A stretch of DNA of 64,000 nt from an alpha proteobacterium MED-G09 (GTDB lineage Bacteria > Pseudomonadota > Alphaproteobacteria > MED-G09), in contig CAJIZT010000004.1 of the NCBI GenBank assembly GCA_905182015.1, positions 1 to 64,000 on the forward strand. Reading direction: 5' to 3'. Below the pieces are notes generated by a model that was not told the DNA's origin, did no database searches, and worked only from the letters and a program-made list of their open reading frames with translations. The position numbers and the translations under genes are program-made. Shown piece after piece: positions 8,747 to 18,445 of this stretch (within the stretch, counting starts at the first letter, position 1; each line of letters opens with the position of its first letter).

Positions 8747-10587
8747 ATAAGATTTTTATTGCCATGTTAATTTCTTTAATTAGCTCACCCTCTTTAAACG
8801 CTAGCGTTGAGATGGATGATAAGCGTAATTTATTTAGTGGTGCAGCAGATCAGGTATCTGCAAGTATTTTTAATGAGACCTGTATGGGGTGCCATAGCGG
8901 TGGTGTTCCGAGGGCTCCCCACTCAACTACCTTTGCTGCTATGTCAGCTGATTATATTTTAAATACTCTCAACGGTATAATGTCATCACAATCGTCGGGT
9001 TTAACAAAAATACAAAAGGTTAAATTAGCAGAATTTATTACTGGGAGTAAAGTTTCAAAAAATCTTCCAGAACCAAACTTTTGTAGAAAAGATCTGGCTC
9101 CAATAAAATTTGATCAAAATAATTCTTACTCACAGTGGGGTTATGATCGACAAAATACGCGTAATTCTGATTCAAATATCAATAGCCAAAATTTAAAAAA
9201 ATTAAAGTTAAAGTGGGTATTTGCATTTCCTGGGGCAACAAGGTCACGTTCTCAGCCATCAGTTTCTGGTAATGTAATATTTATTGGAGGCCAAAATTCT
9301 TACTTGTATGCTCTTGATAGAGAGGAAGGGTGTGTACGCTGGAGAACTAAAATAGAAGGCGAAGTAAGATCCGCCCCCGTAATAGAAATAATAAATGGCC
9401 AGCCTATTGTTTTTGCTGGTGATTATGAGGGTAACCTATATAAATTTAATGCCATAACTGGAGAAAACATTTGGACAAAATCTCTTCGTTATCACCCTAG
9501 AGTTATCTTGACGGGGTCGGTAAGAGTTTATGATGGTGTAATCTATGTTCCTCTTTCATCAAGAGAGTGGGCCGATGGAGCTAACCCTGATTATGAATGC
9601 TGTACATTTAGAGGTGGCGTAATGGCCCTTGACGCCAATACAGGGGATGAGCTGTGGAAGACATATTCTATTCCCGTACCTGCAAAGCATACAGGAAAGT
9701 ATAATAAATCTGGTAAAAAGATTTTAGCTCCTTCTGGAGTTCCTGTTTGGAATTCACCGACAATAGATAATAAAAGGGACCTTATTTATGTAGGAACCGG
9801 AGAATCTTATACATCACCTGCGGCAGATACAAGCGATGCAATTTTAGCTATAGATAAAACAAAAGGTGGAATTGTTTGGTCTTTTCAAGCACAAACTGGT
9901 GATGCTTGGAACATGGGATGCTTTATATCCCCTAGCTCAGGTTGTCCAGAAGAGGATGGTCCGGATTGGGATTTTGGAGCATCAACAATCTTGGTTGATT
10001 TAGATAATAATAAAAGCATTTTATTTGGTGGAAGAAAGTCAGGTCATGTATATGCATTAGACCCGGATAAAAATGGAAAACTTTTATGGTCAAAAAAAAT
10101 TGGAAGAGGTGGGTTTGCTGGAGGTGTTCATTGGGGTATGACTACTGACGGGAAAAGTATTTTCGCTGGAATTTCTGATCGAACATATATTAATAAGTTT
10201 CCCGGACCAGCAACTCCAGGCGTGTATTCACTTGATGCAGAAACTGGAACACTTAACTGGAAATTTGAGCCACAAGATAGATGCGAAGGGAATGGACCTG
10301 CCTGCGATAGAGGTATTTCTGCAGCAATGAGCTCTACAAATGATATTGTTGTAGCTGGCGGAATGGATGGATGGCTCTATATTTTAGAAAAGGAATCAGG
10401 AAAACTTCTTTGGGAATTTAATACAAATGTTGATTTCTCTAAGAATAAGGATCTTAAAGCTTATGGCGGAACCATAGAGGGAGTAGGCCCAGTTATTGTA
10501 AAGGACAATATTTTTATAAATTCAGGGTATCAATATGGTGGCAATATGCCCGGTAATGTTCTTCTAAATTTTGAACTAACTGACTAG
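8743..10587 (+). CDS. Secreted cytochrome c / PQQ-binding dehydrogenase, polyvinyl-alcohol-dehydrogenase-like (paralog of 609..2576)
   Basis: CMGCH heme motif, YECCTFRGGVMALDANTG, propeller repeats; ATGA overlap with TetR gene. Confidence 0.85.
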   Translation: MNKIFIAMLISLISSPSLNASVEMDDKRNLFSGAADQVSASIFNETCMGCHSGGVPRAPHSTTFAAMSADYILNTLNGIMSSQSSGLTKIQKVKLAEFITGSKVSKNLPEPNFCRKDLAPIKFDQNNSYSQWGYDRQNTRNSDSNINSQNLKKLKLKWVFAFPGATRSRSQPSVSGNVIFIGGQNSYLYALDREEGCVRWRTKIEGEVRSAPVIEIINGQPIVFAGDYEGNLYKFNAITGENIWTKSLRYHPRVILTGSVRVYDGVIYVPLSSREWADGANPDYECCTFRGGVMALDANTGDELWKTYSIPVPAKHTGKYNKSGKKILAPSGVPVWNSPTIDNKRDLIYVGTGESYTSPAADTSDAILAIDKTKGGIVWSFQAQTGDAWNMGCFISPSSGCPEEDGPDWDFGASTILVDLDNNKSILFGGRKSGHVYALDPDKNGKLLWSKKIGRGGFAGGVHWGMTTDGKSIFAGISDRTYINKFPGPATPGVYSLDAETGTLNWKFEPQDRCEGNGPACDRGISAAMSSTNDIVVAGGMDGWLYILEKESGKLLWEFNTNVDFSKNKDLKAYGGTIEGVGPVIVKDNIFINSGYQYGGNMPGNVLLNFELTD

Positions 10588-11601
10588 CTAACTATAGTTT
10601 ACTAAATAATCCGATGCCTCGACAATTCGATCCACATTGGGTAAATAGGTAGCTTCGAGATTAGGAGCAGCAGGAACAGGGCAATGAGGTGGTGTTAGAA
10701 CCTTGGTTGGAGCCTTTAGAGATGAAAAAACTTCATCACTAACCATGCTAGTAATCCAAGATCCAAAAGAACAAACTGGGTTTGATTCATCAACAACTAA
10801 AAGACGACCTGTTTTTTCAACACTGTCATACACAATTTCTTCGTCGAACGGAGATAAGGATCTGGGATCGATAATTTCCACAGAAATGCCTTTTTCTTCA
10901 AGTCTTGAAGTACAATTTTGAGCTATTCCAACCATTTGTCCAATTGCGACAATAGTGATATCATTTCCCTCTTTAATAATTCTTCCTTTGCCAAGAGGAA
11001 CTTCATAAGCTTCGTCAGGAACCTCTCCTTCCATCCCAAGAAGGGCCTTATGTTCACAAAACATCACAGGATCATTGTCTCTGATTGCAGAAATAAGAAG
11101 TCCTTTTGCATCATAAGGATTTGATGGCGTAACGACCTTTAGGCCAGGTATATTAGCAAAAATAGAATAAGGAGATTGAGAATGCTGAGGTCCCGCACCA
11201 ATTCCGGCACCTATCATAGTCCTTATGACCAAAGGTGTCGCCCCTTGTTCTCCATACATAAACCGAAACTTAGCTGCTTGATTATAAATTTGATCAAAGC
11301 AAACTCCGAAAAAATCAGAAAACATTAATTCAGCTATCGGCCTTAATCCTGAAAGAGCTGCTCCTGCTGCCGCACCCATAATAGCTGTCTCACTAATAGG
11401 AGTATCAATAACTCTTTTAGCTCCAAACTCAGCCCATAACCCTTGCGTTAAGCCCATTGGTCCACCGGCAGCTTCGCCATCAAAATCACCACAACCACGT
11501 CCGCCAGAAATATCTTCGCCTATTACAAACACCTTTTCATCACGTCTCATCTCAAGAACCATTGCCTCAATTATTGATTCTCTATAAGTTTTTATACTCA
11601 T
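10588..11601 (-). CDS. Thiamine-dependent 2-oxo acid / acetoin dehydrogenase E1 beta subunit
   Basis: YRESIIEAMVLEMRRDEKVFVIGEDI... transketolase Pyr/C-terminal fold. Confidence 0.9.
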   Translation of the reverse strand: MSIKTYRESIIEAMVLEMRRDEKVFVIGEDISGGRGCGDFDGEAAGGPMGLTQGLWAEFGAKRVIDTPISETAIMGAAAGAALSGLRPIAELMFSDFFGVCFDQIYNQAAKFRFMYGEQGATPLVIRTMIGAGIGAGPQHSQSPYSIFANIPGLKVVTPSNPYDAKGLLISAIRDNDPVMFCEHKALLGMEGEVPDEAYEVPLGKGRIIKEGNDITIVAIGQMVGIAQNCTSRLEEKGISVEIIDPRSLSPFDEEIVYDSVEKTGRLLVVDESNPVCSFGSWITSMVSDEVFSSLKAPTKVLTPPHCPVPAAPNLEATYLPNVDRIVEASDYLVNYS

Positions 11602-12575
11602 TAGTAGCTCCCTTCTTCATAAACATTTGTCGTTAGTTCTTTAACATCAGGTAATGGGCTATTTTTTGCTTTTTCAACCGCAGAGCTAACCTGACTAGAA
11701 AGATCTTCATCAATCATATCCAAATCCTTACCTTCAACAAGACCTGCTTCTTCAACTTTTTGACGAAAAATAATTAATGGATCAAAGTCTCTTCTTATAG
11801 TCGCTAACTCTTCTTTAGTACGGTAGTGTTGCGGATCCCCTTCAAAATGACCATACCATCTTTTTGCAACGCACTCTATGGCACTTGGCCCCTCGCCTTT
11901 TCTTGCTCTTTCAACGGCTTCTGCAGCAGCTTCTTGAACTGCAAAGAAATCAGACCCATCTAATTTATAAGAAGGCATACCAAAGCCTCCTGCCCTTCCT
12001 GCTATATCGCCTCCACCGCAATGATAGTCAATTCCAGTAAATTCAGCATATCCATTATTTTCAAAAACAAATAATACTGGAAGCTTTAATACGCTTGCTA
12101 AGTTCATTGATTCAAATACAGCACCTTGATTGGAAGCTCCGTCACCAATAAATGCCACAGAAACTAGATTTTCACCTGTAACCCTTTGCTTTAACGCTGC
12201 CCCAACAGCAATAGGGGCGTTAGCGCCAACTATAGCATTTGCTCCAAGCATACCGACTGATAGATCGGCAATATGCATCGAACCACCTTTGCCGCCGCAC
12301 AATCCATCTGCGCGACAGAAAATTTCCATTGTCATTTTTTCAAGATTAGATTTTTTAGCAATACAATGGCCATGACCTCTATGTGTACTAGAAATTGTAT
12401 CTTGATCTGTAAGCTCAACGCATATACCTGTCGCTATTGCTTCCTGACCAATATAAAGGTGAATAAATGCTGGCACAGTTCCCTTAGCAAACTCATCCCG
12501 CATAGTTTCTTCAAAGACTCTTATTTTTTTCATTCGAGTATATGCGTCTAATAATTTATCTCTACTTAATTGCAC
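11601..12575 (-). CDS. Thiamine-dependent 2-oxo acid / acetoin dehydrogenase E1 alpha subunit
   Basis: ThDP motif GDGASNQGAVFESMNLASVLKLPVLFVFENN. Confidence 0.92.
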   Translation of the reverse strand: MQLSRDKLLDAYTRMKKIRVFEETMRDEFAKGTVPAFIHLYIGQEAIATGICVELTDQDTISSTHRGHGHCIAKKSNLEKMTMEIFCRADGLCGGKGGSMHIADLSVGMLGANAIVGANAPIAVGAALKQRVTGENLVSVAFIGDGASNQGAVFESMNLASVLKLPVLFVFENNGYAEFTGIDYHCGGGDIAGRAGGFGMPSYKLDGSDFFAVQEAAAEAVERARKGEGPSAIECVAKRWYGHFEGDPQHYRTKEELATIRRDFDPLIIFRQKVEEAGLVEGKDLDMIDEDLSSQVSSAVEKAKNSPLPDVKELTTNVYEEGSY

Positions 12576-12594
12576 TTCCCTCTCCCCTTTTTAC

Positions 12595-13554
12595 CTAGTC
12601 ATCAACTTTAACAATAACCTTACCTTTGACCCTTTGTGTCTCTAAATACTTGTAAGCTAAATGAGCTTCGTTAAAATTGTACTTCTTATCAACAAAAATT
12701 TTTATTTTTCCGTCCTCAATCCAGTTTTTTATAACATTCAGGTCAGTATTGTTTGAATTCACGATTACCGATAGGAAATTTTTCTTTGAGAATTTAGAAA
12801 CTAACATTCCAATTAAGTTGCTTAGCTTAAAGGGATCTGTTGTAACGAAAGAACCTCCGGACTTTAAAAGGTTCTTAACAGAGTTAAATGATAGATTTCC
12901 ATAACAATCATAAATTATATCGTATTCATTATTTTTTAAATTATCCAAGAAATTTTCTTGATTGTAATCAATGGCATTATCTACTAAAAAAGTATCCCTC
13001 ATCCACCTAATATTTCTATCACTAGTTATCGATGTAACACTAGACCCTAACATTTTCGCTATCTGAACTGCAAAGATTCCAGTGCCGCCGGATGCTCCAT
13101 TAATCAAAACTTTATTTCCTTTACGGACTTTAGCTAATTGAACCAATGCCTGGTATGAGGTTAATGCTGCTAGTGGAACTGCTGATGCCTCAGGGAGATC
13201 TGTATTAGAAGGAATTAAAGAAAGAATAGATTCATTGGCAGTCAAAAGTTGTGACGATACCCCCTTATTTAATTGCGACAAAAATCCAAAAACATTATCA
13301 CCTACTTTAAAATTTTTAACGTTTTTACCAAGTGCAATAATCTCACCGCTAAAATCAGACCCTATTGTTCTCGGAAATGTCGGGAATGTCATTAGCTTTA
13401 ACATTCCACTTCTAAGTTTATAATCTAAGGGATTCAGACCAAAGTACTTAACTTTGATTAAAACTTCTTCATCGGGCACTACTTTTGGATCATCAAGTTC
13501 ACCTTGTTTTAAAACAGAAATATCACCATACTTTTCATAATAAAGAGCTTTCAA
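12595..13554 (-). CDS. NAD(P)-dependent alcohol dehydrogenase / quinone-oxidoreductase-like MDR
   Basis: MDR fold, GASGGTGIFAVQIAK. Confidence 0.85.
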   Translation of the reverse strand: MKALYYEKYGDISVLKQGELDDPKVVPDEEVLIKVKYFGLNPLDYKLRSGMLKLMTFPTFPRTIGSDFSGEIIALGKNVKNFKVGDNVFGFLSQLNKGVSSQLLTANESILSLIPSNTDLPEASAVPLAALTSYQALVQLAKVRKGNKVLINGASGGTGIFAVQIAKMLGSSVTSITSDRNIRWMRDTFLVDNAIDYNQENFLDNLKNNEYDIIYDCYGNLSFNSVKNLLKSGGSFVTTDPFKLSNLIGMLVSKFSKKNFLSVIVNSNNTDLNVIKNWIEDGKIKIFVDKKYNFNEAHLAYKYLETQRVKGKVIVKVDD

Positions 13555-14427
13555 TTAATCTCCTCCATCCATCTTAAAGTAATCAGGCATACCTGCTGGC
13601 CAAACAACGCCCCATTGCGACATCCCGCCATCAATTGTTAAAACCTCGCCAGTAACAAAACTACCTGTATCAGAAGCTAAATAAATTGCAGCCTCAGCTA
13701 TATCCCAAACATCGCCTAATTTTTGCATTGGATTTGCTTTATGAAATCTCTCTAAGGCATCCTCTGGATATACCTCAAATCCCTCAGTTTCAATTGTTCC
13801 GGGGGCAATACAATTTACTCTAATCTTGTGAGGAGCCCACTCTGTTGCTAATGTTTTTGAAAGATAAATTGTTCCCGCCCTAGCTGCACAAGTGTGAGCA
13901 GCTTGAGGCATTCCTCTTTCAACATTAGCCACTAAATTTATAATACTTCCATAAGTACCAGATTTCTTCCAACGCTTTGCTGCCTCCTGCATAACCCACC
14001 AAGGTCCATTTAGGTTTAGGTCTACAACCGCAAGCCATCCCTTTCGTGAAAAATCTATAGCATCTTGAGGAAACTGACCTCCAGCATTGTTAATTACCGT
14101 ATCAATTTTTCCATTACGTTTTATGATACCATCTAACATACTCTCGACTTTATCTGGATCACGAACGTTTGAAACTTCCCAGAATATTTCTTTTCCACAT
14201 CTTTCAAGAATTTCATTATAAACCTTAACTAGCTTCTCTTCTTTACGTCCGCATATAGTTACATTTGCTCCTAGGCGCGCAAAAAGGAAGGCCATCGCTT
14301 TGCCCATTCCGCTACCTGCCCCTGTAATTAACACAGAGTGATTATCTAAAAGGTTTTCTCTATAAACAGTCTCTCTTGTAGCTAGCTCATTATAGGATAA
14401 GCCAAATTTCTGATCTATATCTTTCAA
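13555..14427 (-). CDS. SDR family oxidoreductase (enoyl-CoA-reductase-like)
   Basis: TGAGSGMGKA, NNAGG, C-terminal TIDGGMSQWG. Confidence 0.88.
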   Translation of the reverse strand: MKDIDQKFGLSYNELATRETVYRENLLDNHSVLITGAGSGMGKAMAFLFARLGANVTICGRKEEKLVKVYNEILERCGKEIFWEVSNVRDPDKVESMLDGIIKRNGKIDTVINNAGGQFPQDAIDFSRKGWLAVVDLNLNGPWWVMQEAAKRWKKSGTYGSIINLVANVERGMPQAAHTCAARAGTIYLSKTLATEWAPHKIRVNCIAPGTIETEGFEVYPEDALERFHKANPMQKLGDVWDIAEAAIYLASDTGSFVTGEVLTIDGGMSQWGVVWPAGMPDYFKMDGGD

Positions 14428-14448
14428 AGTTAAACCTTTTTTTTAAAA

Positions 14449-15663
14449 TTATTTTTCTACAAACGGCTCAAGAACTCTTGGGATACTATAATCTTGGCTC
14501 ATCTTATTGTGACCAATCTTTTTATCTAATTCTTCATGCCAATGATAAATTCTTCGTTCTTGGTAGTTGAGTAAAACACCTTTAAACCCAGGGCTCGATA
14601 CACTTTCTTGAATTGCAGGTGCAAATTGAGTGTCTTCAAATAAAATATTCTCAAAATTTTCAATTCTCCTTTCCCATACCTTGGGAAGATCTCCATCACC
14701 CCAGTCTGGTGAAAACCAATGAACATCGATCTCACAAGTATCATCGGATGTTGGCCAAAAGGCCAAAAATGGAATACCTGTTGCAGAAGGGGGGGTTACT
14801 AAGTTTGGAAAAAAACTATACGAAGCATTTTGATGCTTTGGAATTTCAGAGACAGTCTCAATTTCCGTTAATCCATCTGCTCCAGGATCTTTCCAGTCTG
14901 GGTCGCGATGAGGTGTAACCATCCTAGAATGTCCATTTGGCCATAAGTTTATATAAGTTCCATCGATATCAATAAATCGACTTACTGTTTTTTGATGAAT
15001 AGAGGGCACATGATAAACTTCAAGAAATGCATCCAAAAGAACCTTCACATTACTATTGACGGCATATGACTTAGAGTGGACATGCCTTAATTTCTCAGGC
15101 TGGAATTGTTGCATATGCTCACCGAGGATGCCTAAGTAATCCTTCAGAGGTTCTGCATCGGGATCTAGATTTATAAATATCCAATTACCTAAACAGTCAC
15201 ATGAAACTTCAATTAAATTTTGACATGATTTATCTAAATCAACAAAATCCCTTGGATCTCTTAGGTTAATTAAATTTCCATCAAGGTCATAACTCCATCC
15301 ATGATAAGTACAAACCAGCAACCTTGCTTTTCCTGTTTTTTCAGTCACAACGGGCGCGCCCCTGTGACGACAGGTATTATAGTATGCTTTAATGTTATCA
15401 TCACCTGAGTTAACAATAACTATAGGAACCTGAAGCTTATCCCATACAAAATAACTACCTTTCTCAGGTAGCTCGTCCTTATGACAGGCATAAACCCAAC
15501 TTTTTTGCCACAAATTCTTTGTTTCCAATTCTAAGAATTTTGAGTCAGTATAGCGTTCACCTGGAATAACTGGAAACTTAGGAAAGCCTTCGGGAGGACC
15601 TGTTCTCGATCTCTCTTCCTCAAACCCCTTTAAAACTCTTTTTGTATCTTCATTAAAATCCAT
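14449..15663 (-). CDS. Rieske 2Fe-2S aromatic-ring-hydroxylating oxygenase alpha subunit
   Basis: CRHRGAPV...CTYHGWSYDLDG Rieske ligands, C-terminal catalytic domain. Confidence 0.92.
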   Translation of the reverse strand: MDFNEDTKRVLKGFEEERSRTGPPEGFPKFPVIPGERYTDSKFLELETKNLWQKSWVYACHKDELPEKGSYFVWDKLQVPIVIVNSGDDNIKAYYNTCRHRGAPVVTEKTGKARLLVCTYHGWSYDLDGNLINLRDPRDFVDLDKSCQNLIEVSCDCLGNWIFINLDPDAEPLKDYLGILGEHMQQFQPEKLRHVHSKSYAVNSNVKVLLDAFLEVYHVPSIHQKTVSRFIDIDGTYINLWPNGHSRMVTPHRDPDWKDPGADGLTEIETVSEIPKHQNASYSFFPNLVTPPSATGIPFLAFWPTSDDTCEIDVHWFSPDWGDGDLPKVWERRIENFENILFEDTQFAPAIQESVSSPGFKGVLLNYQERRIYHWHEELDKKIGHNKMSQDYSIPRVLEPFVEK

Positions 15664-15717
15664 ATTTTACTCTTCCTAGTTGAGCGTTATTAATTTAGCT
15701 CGATATGTTACGCATAT

Positions 15718-16173
15718 TTATCTCTTTTTATATATAAGGCAAGTGCCTTTAAAAATTAGAATATCAGTACTATCGTCATATTTTACGCTATGATTAAATA
15801 TAGCAACACCCCTGTCTTCCGAAGAAGTATTCTTTTTAGACAAACACTCAGAAGTTACATAAATTTTACTGTTAGGGCGTAGAGGATTTTTCCACCTAAC
15901 CTCATCCCACCCTATTCCGCATACAAAATTAATATCACTATTAATTTCATGATCTAGCAATCGCCAAAGAGCGGCCACATGAATACCGCTTGCAATGATC
16001 CCTTTGAATTTTGATTTTTTTGCTTCATCTTTGTCAGTATGGAACCACTGAGGGTCATACTGTTTAGCAAAGTTAATTATCTCGTCCTCAGTTATTAACT
16101 TTAGGTTGGATTTCCTTTTTTCACCAACAAGAACATCTTCAAAAAAACGCCAACTTTTAGTGATACTAGACAA
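15718..16173 (-). CDS. MaoC-like (R)-enoyl-CoA hydratase, probable TTG start
   Basis: FFEDVLVGEKR...FAKQYDPQWFHTDKDEAKKSKFKGIIASGIHV; ORF-track extension to 16293 lies inside the upstream gene in another frame. Confidence 0.75.
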   Translation of the reverse strand: MSSITKSWRFFEDVLVGEKRKSNLKLITEDEIINFAKQYDPQWFHTDKDEAKKSKFKGIIASGIHVAALWRLLDHEINSDINFVCGIGWDEVRWKNPLRPNSKIYVTSECLSKKNTSSEDRGVAIFNHSVKYDDSTDILIFKGTCLIYKKR

Positions 16174-16175
16174 AT

Positions 16176-17216
16176 TTACAATTTTCCTGATGTTATTGAT
16201 GACCAAAAATTCTTTGACCCAGATGCAACCGCTTTTTCTCCCAGGGACTTTGCCCAGAAACTCCCAGATCCATATTCTGCCCTCCACGACCACAGCCTTC
16301 TAGTTGAAAAATGTAACCCGTGCTCGTAAGTGAATCCGATGGCGCCATGAACTTGGTGAGCAATACTCGCGCAAATTGATACAGCGTCATCAACTCTACT
16401 TTTTGCTGACGCAATTGCAAGATCCTCACACCCATCATCCATTGACATTGCGGCATAATCTGCAGCAACACCTGAGGCTGCAACATGAGTTGCTAAAACT
16501 GCAAGTTCTTGCTGGATTGCCTGGAACTTAGCAATAGGTCGGCCAAACTGAACTCTTTCATTTGCATATCGAACTGATTGAACTAAAAGAGATTCTAATC
16601 CGCCCGCAATCTGACAGGATCTCATTAGCGCACCAATTTTAAATATATATTCAGAAGTAAAGCTAATGTCTGAATAATTCATCACAGCATGATCAAGGAA
16701 TTCTATATTACTTCGGCTTTCTAATGCTAAATTCTTATCATCACTTAAAGAGTCTTGAGGAATCGTAGTTAAAATTACTTTAGGAGAACTCTTATCATTA
16801 ATAATAGCGACTGCATGAGTTGCGGAGGACCCAAAGGGAGTTCGCCTTGAAATACCTGAAATCTTATTATCCTTTAAAGTTAGCTCCCCTCCTAATATTG
16901 TAACTATTGATTTTTCAGGTAATGAAATACCACCCAAACTAAGCAAATAGCCAGCCACGATATTTTCCGCTAGAGGAATTGGAGCCTGATACTTTCCTAT
17001 TGCTTTGAATAAAATACCTGCCTCAAGCCAAGTTCCTCCAACACCGCCTAACTCTTCCGGAACTAAAACTAAATTAAGCCCGTTATCGACAACTTCTGTC
17101 CATAAACTTTTTGGCCACTCTCCCTTTTCAGAATTTATAATACACTTCTTGGTGACATGATCTGAAAATATTTTTTCAACTGTATCAGATAACAGTTGTG
17201 ATGTTTCGTTTAGCAT
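16176..17216 (-). CDS. Acyl-CoA dehydrogenase, smaller subunit of a likely heteromeric enzyme
   Basis: ERVQFGRPIAKFQAIQQELA, HQVHGAIGFTYEHGLHFSTRRL. Confidence 0.85.
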   Translation of the reverse strand: MLNETSQLLSDTVEKIFSDHVTKKCIINSEKGEWPKSLWTEVVDNGLNLVLVPEELGGVGGTWLEAGILFKAIGKYQAPIPLAENIVAGYLLSLGGISLPEKSIVTILGGELTLKDNKISGISRRTPFGSSATHAVAIINDKSSPKVILTTIPQDSLSDDKNLALESRSNIEFLDHAVMNYSDISFTSEYIFKIGALMRSCQIAGGLESLLVQSVRYANERVQFGRPIAKFQAIQQELAVLATHVAASGVAADYAAMSMDDGCEDLAIASAKSRVDDAVSICASIAHQVHGAIGFTYEHGLHFSTRRLWSWRAEYGSGSFWAKSLGEKAVASGSKNFWSSITSGKL

Positions 17217-18362
17217 TTATCTTAACCCCAACCCTCTTGCAATAATTCCTCTCAGTATTTCTCTTGTTCCGCCCCTTAAGGAGAACGAAGGGGAAATTTG
17301 AGTCAATATTGCTAAATATCTTTGAAAATCAGAACCATTTGAATCTGGCTCAAGGCCCATAAGTCTATGAGCTATATTTGGTAACTCCTGTTCAAAAACA
17401 GCACCGAGATCCTTGACAACAGAAGCTTCTAAAGCAGGATTAGCACCCTCATCGAGCATACCAGCAACTGATACTGACATTTGTCGAAGCGTTGTAAGGT
17501 GTGCCATCTGTCTACCAATCTCAGTAACTCCTTCACCGTCATTTCTCTTAGAAAATTCATTTACTAGCTCTTGTAAAAGAATGTAACTTGAAAGATATCT
17601 CTCGGGGCCAGATCGCTCCAAAGCTAATTCAGCTGTGACCTGATTCCAGCCATTACCTTCTTCACCTATAAGCATGTCGGCAGGAACCTTAGCATCTTCG
17701 AAAATAACTTCATTAAAATGATGTCGTCCTGCTAAATCAATTATTGGCCTTATCGTTATCCCCGGCAAGGATAGATCCACTATAAATTGACTGAAGCCTG
17801 CATGCCTATCATCCTCCTGCGATGTTCGAAATAAGGCAATCATATACTGACAGCGATGAGCTCCAGAAGTCCATAACTTAGTACCATTAACAACATATAT
17901 ATTATTATTTTTCTCAGCTTTAGTTCTTATGGCCGCTAGATCAGATCCAGAATCAGGTTCTGACATTCCTATACAAAAATATGATTCACCCCTCAGGATT
18001 CCAGGAAGTAGTTCTTTTTGATGTTTCTCAGTACCGTATCTAATTATTAAAGGACCTGATTGTCGATCGGAAATCCAATGTGCTCCAACCGGGGCTCCTG
18101 CTGTTAGCATTTCCTCTAAAATAACATAACGTTCCATTGATGAGCGGCCTGCTCCTCCAAATTCCTTAGGCCAGTTTAATCCTATCCAGCCTTTTTTACC
18201 TACCTTTCTACTAAAATTTTCATCCGCACCATACCAAGTCTCCGCTCTTGTTTCTTTAGGAACGTCTTTAAGTGCATCTATTAAAAATTCTCTCACCTCA
18301 CTTCTCAGAATTTCAGCTTCATTTGAAAATTTAGTAAGGTGAAAATTAAAGGGTGTATTCAT
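17217..18362 (-). CDS. Acyl-CoA dehydrogenase, larger subunit
   Basis: GMSEPDSGSDLAAIRTKAE, GGTREILRGIIARGLGLR. Confidence 0.9.
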   Translation of the reverse strand: MNTPFNFHLTKFSNEAEILRSEVREFLIDALKDVPKETRAETWYGADENFSRKVGKKGWIGLNWPKEFGGAGRSSMERYVILEEMLTAGAPVGAHWISDRQSGPLIIRYGTEKHQKELLPGILRGESYFCIGMSEPDSGSDLAAIRTKAEKNNNIYVVNGTKLWTSGAHRCQYMIALFRTSQEDDRHAGFSQFIVDLSLPGITIRPIIDLAGRHHFNEVIFEDAKVPADMLIGEEGNGWNQVTAELALERSGPERYLSSYILLQELVNEFSKRNDGEGVTEIGRQMAHLTTLRQMSVSVAGMLDEGANPALEASVVKDLGAVFEQELPNIAHRLMGLEPDSNGSDFQRYLAILTQISPSFSLRGGTREILRGIIARGLGLR

Positions 18363-18445
18363 TATAAGCTCCGAAATATATTTTGTTATTTAACTTAATC
18401 ATATAAAGTAAGCGCTAAACATAAACTAAATAAAAGGATCTTTCT

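Noticed and set aside
12130-12551. ORFs at 12130..12375 and 12273..12551 (+) antisense to E1 alpha
   Set aside because: Shadow ORFs of a strongly conserved gene; low-complexity, non-protein-like sequence and no RBS. The same applies to most other short ORFs in the track that lie antisense to larger genes (e.g. 10703, 13235, 14613, 19364, 21911, 24722, 27688, 36486, 54345, 62284).
16193-16486. Minus-strand ORF 97 aa within the acyl-CoA dehydrogenase gene
   Set aside because: Alternative frame of a well-supported CDS.
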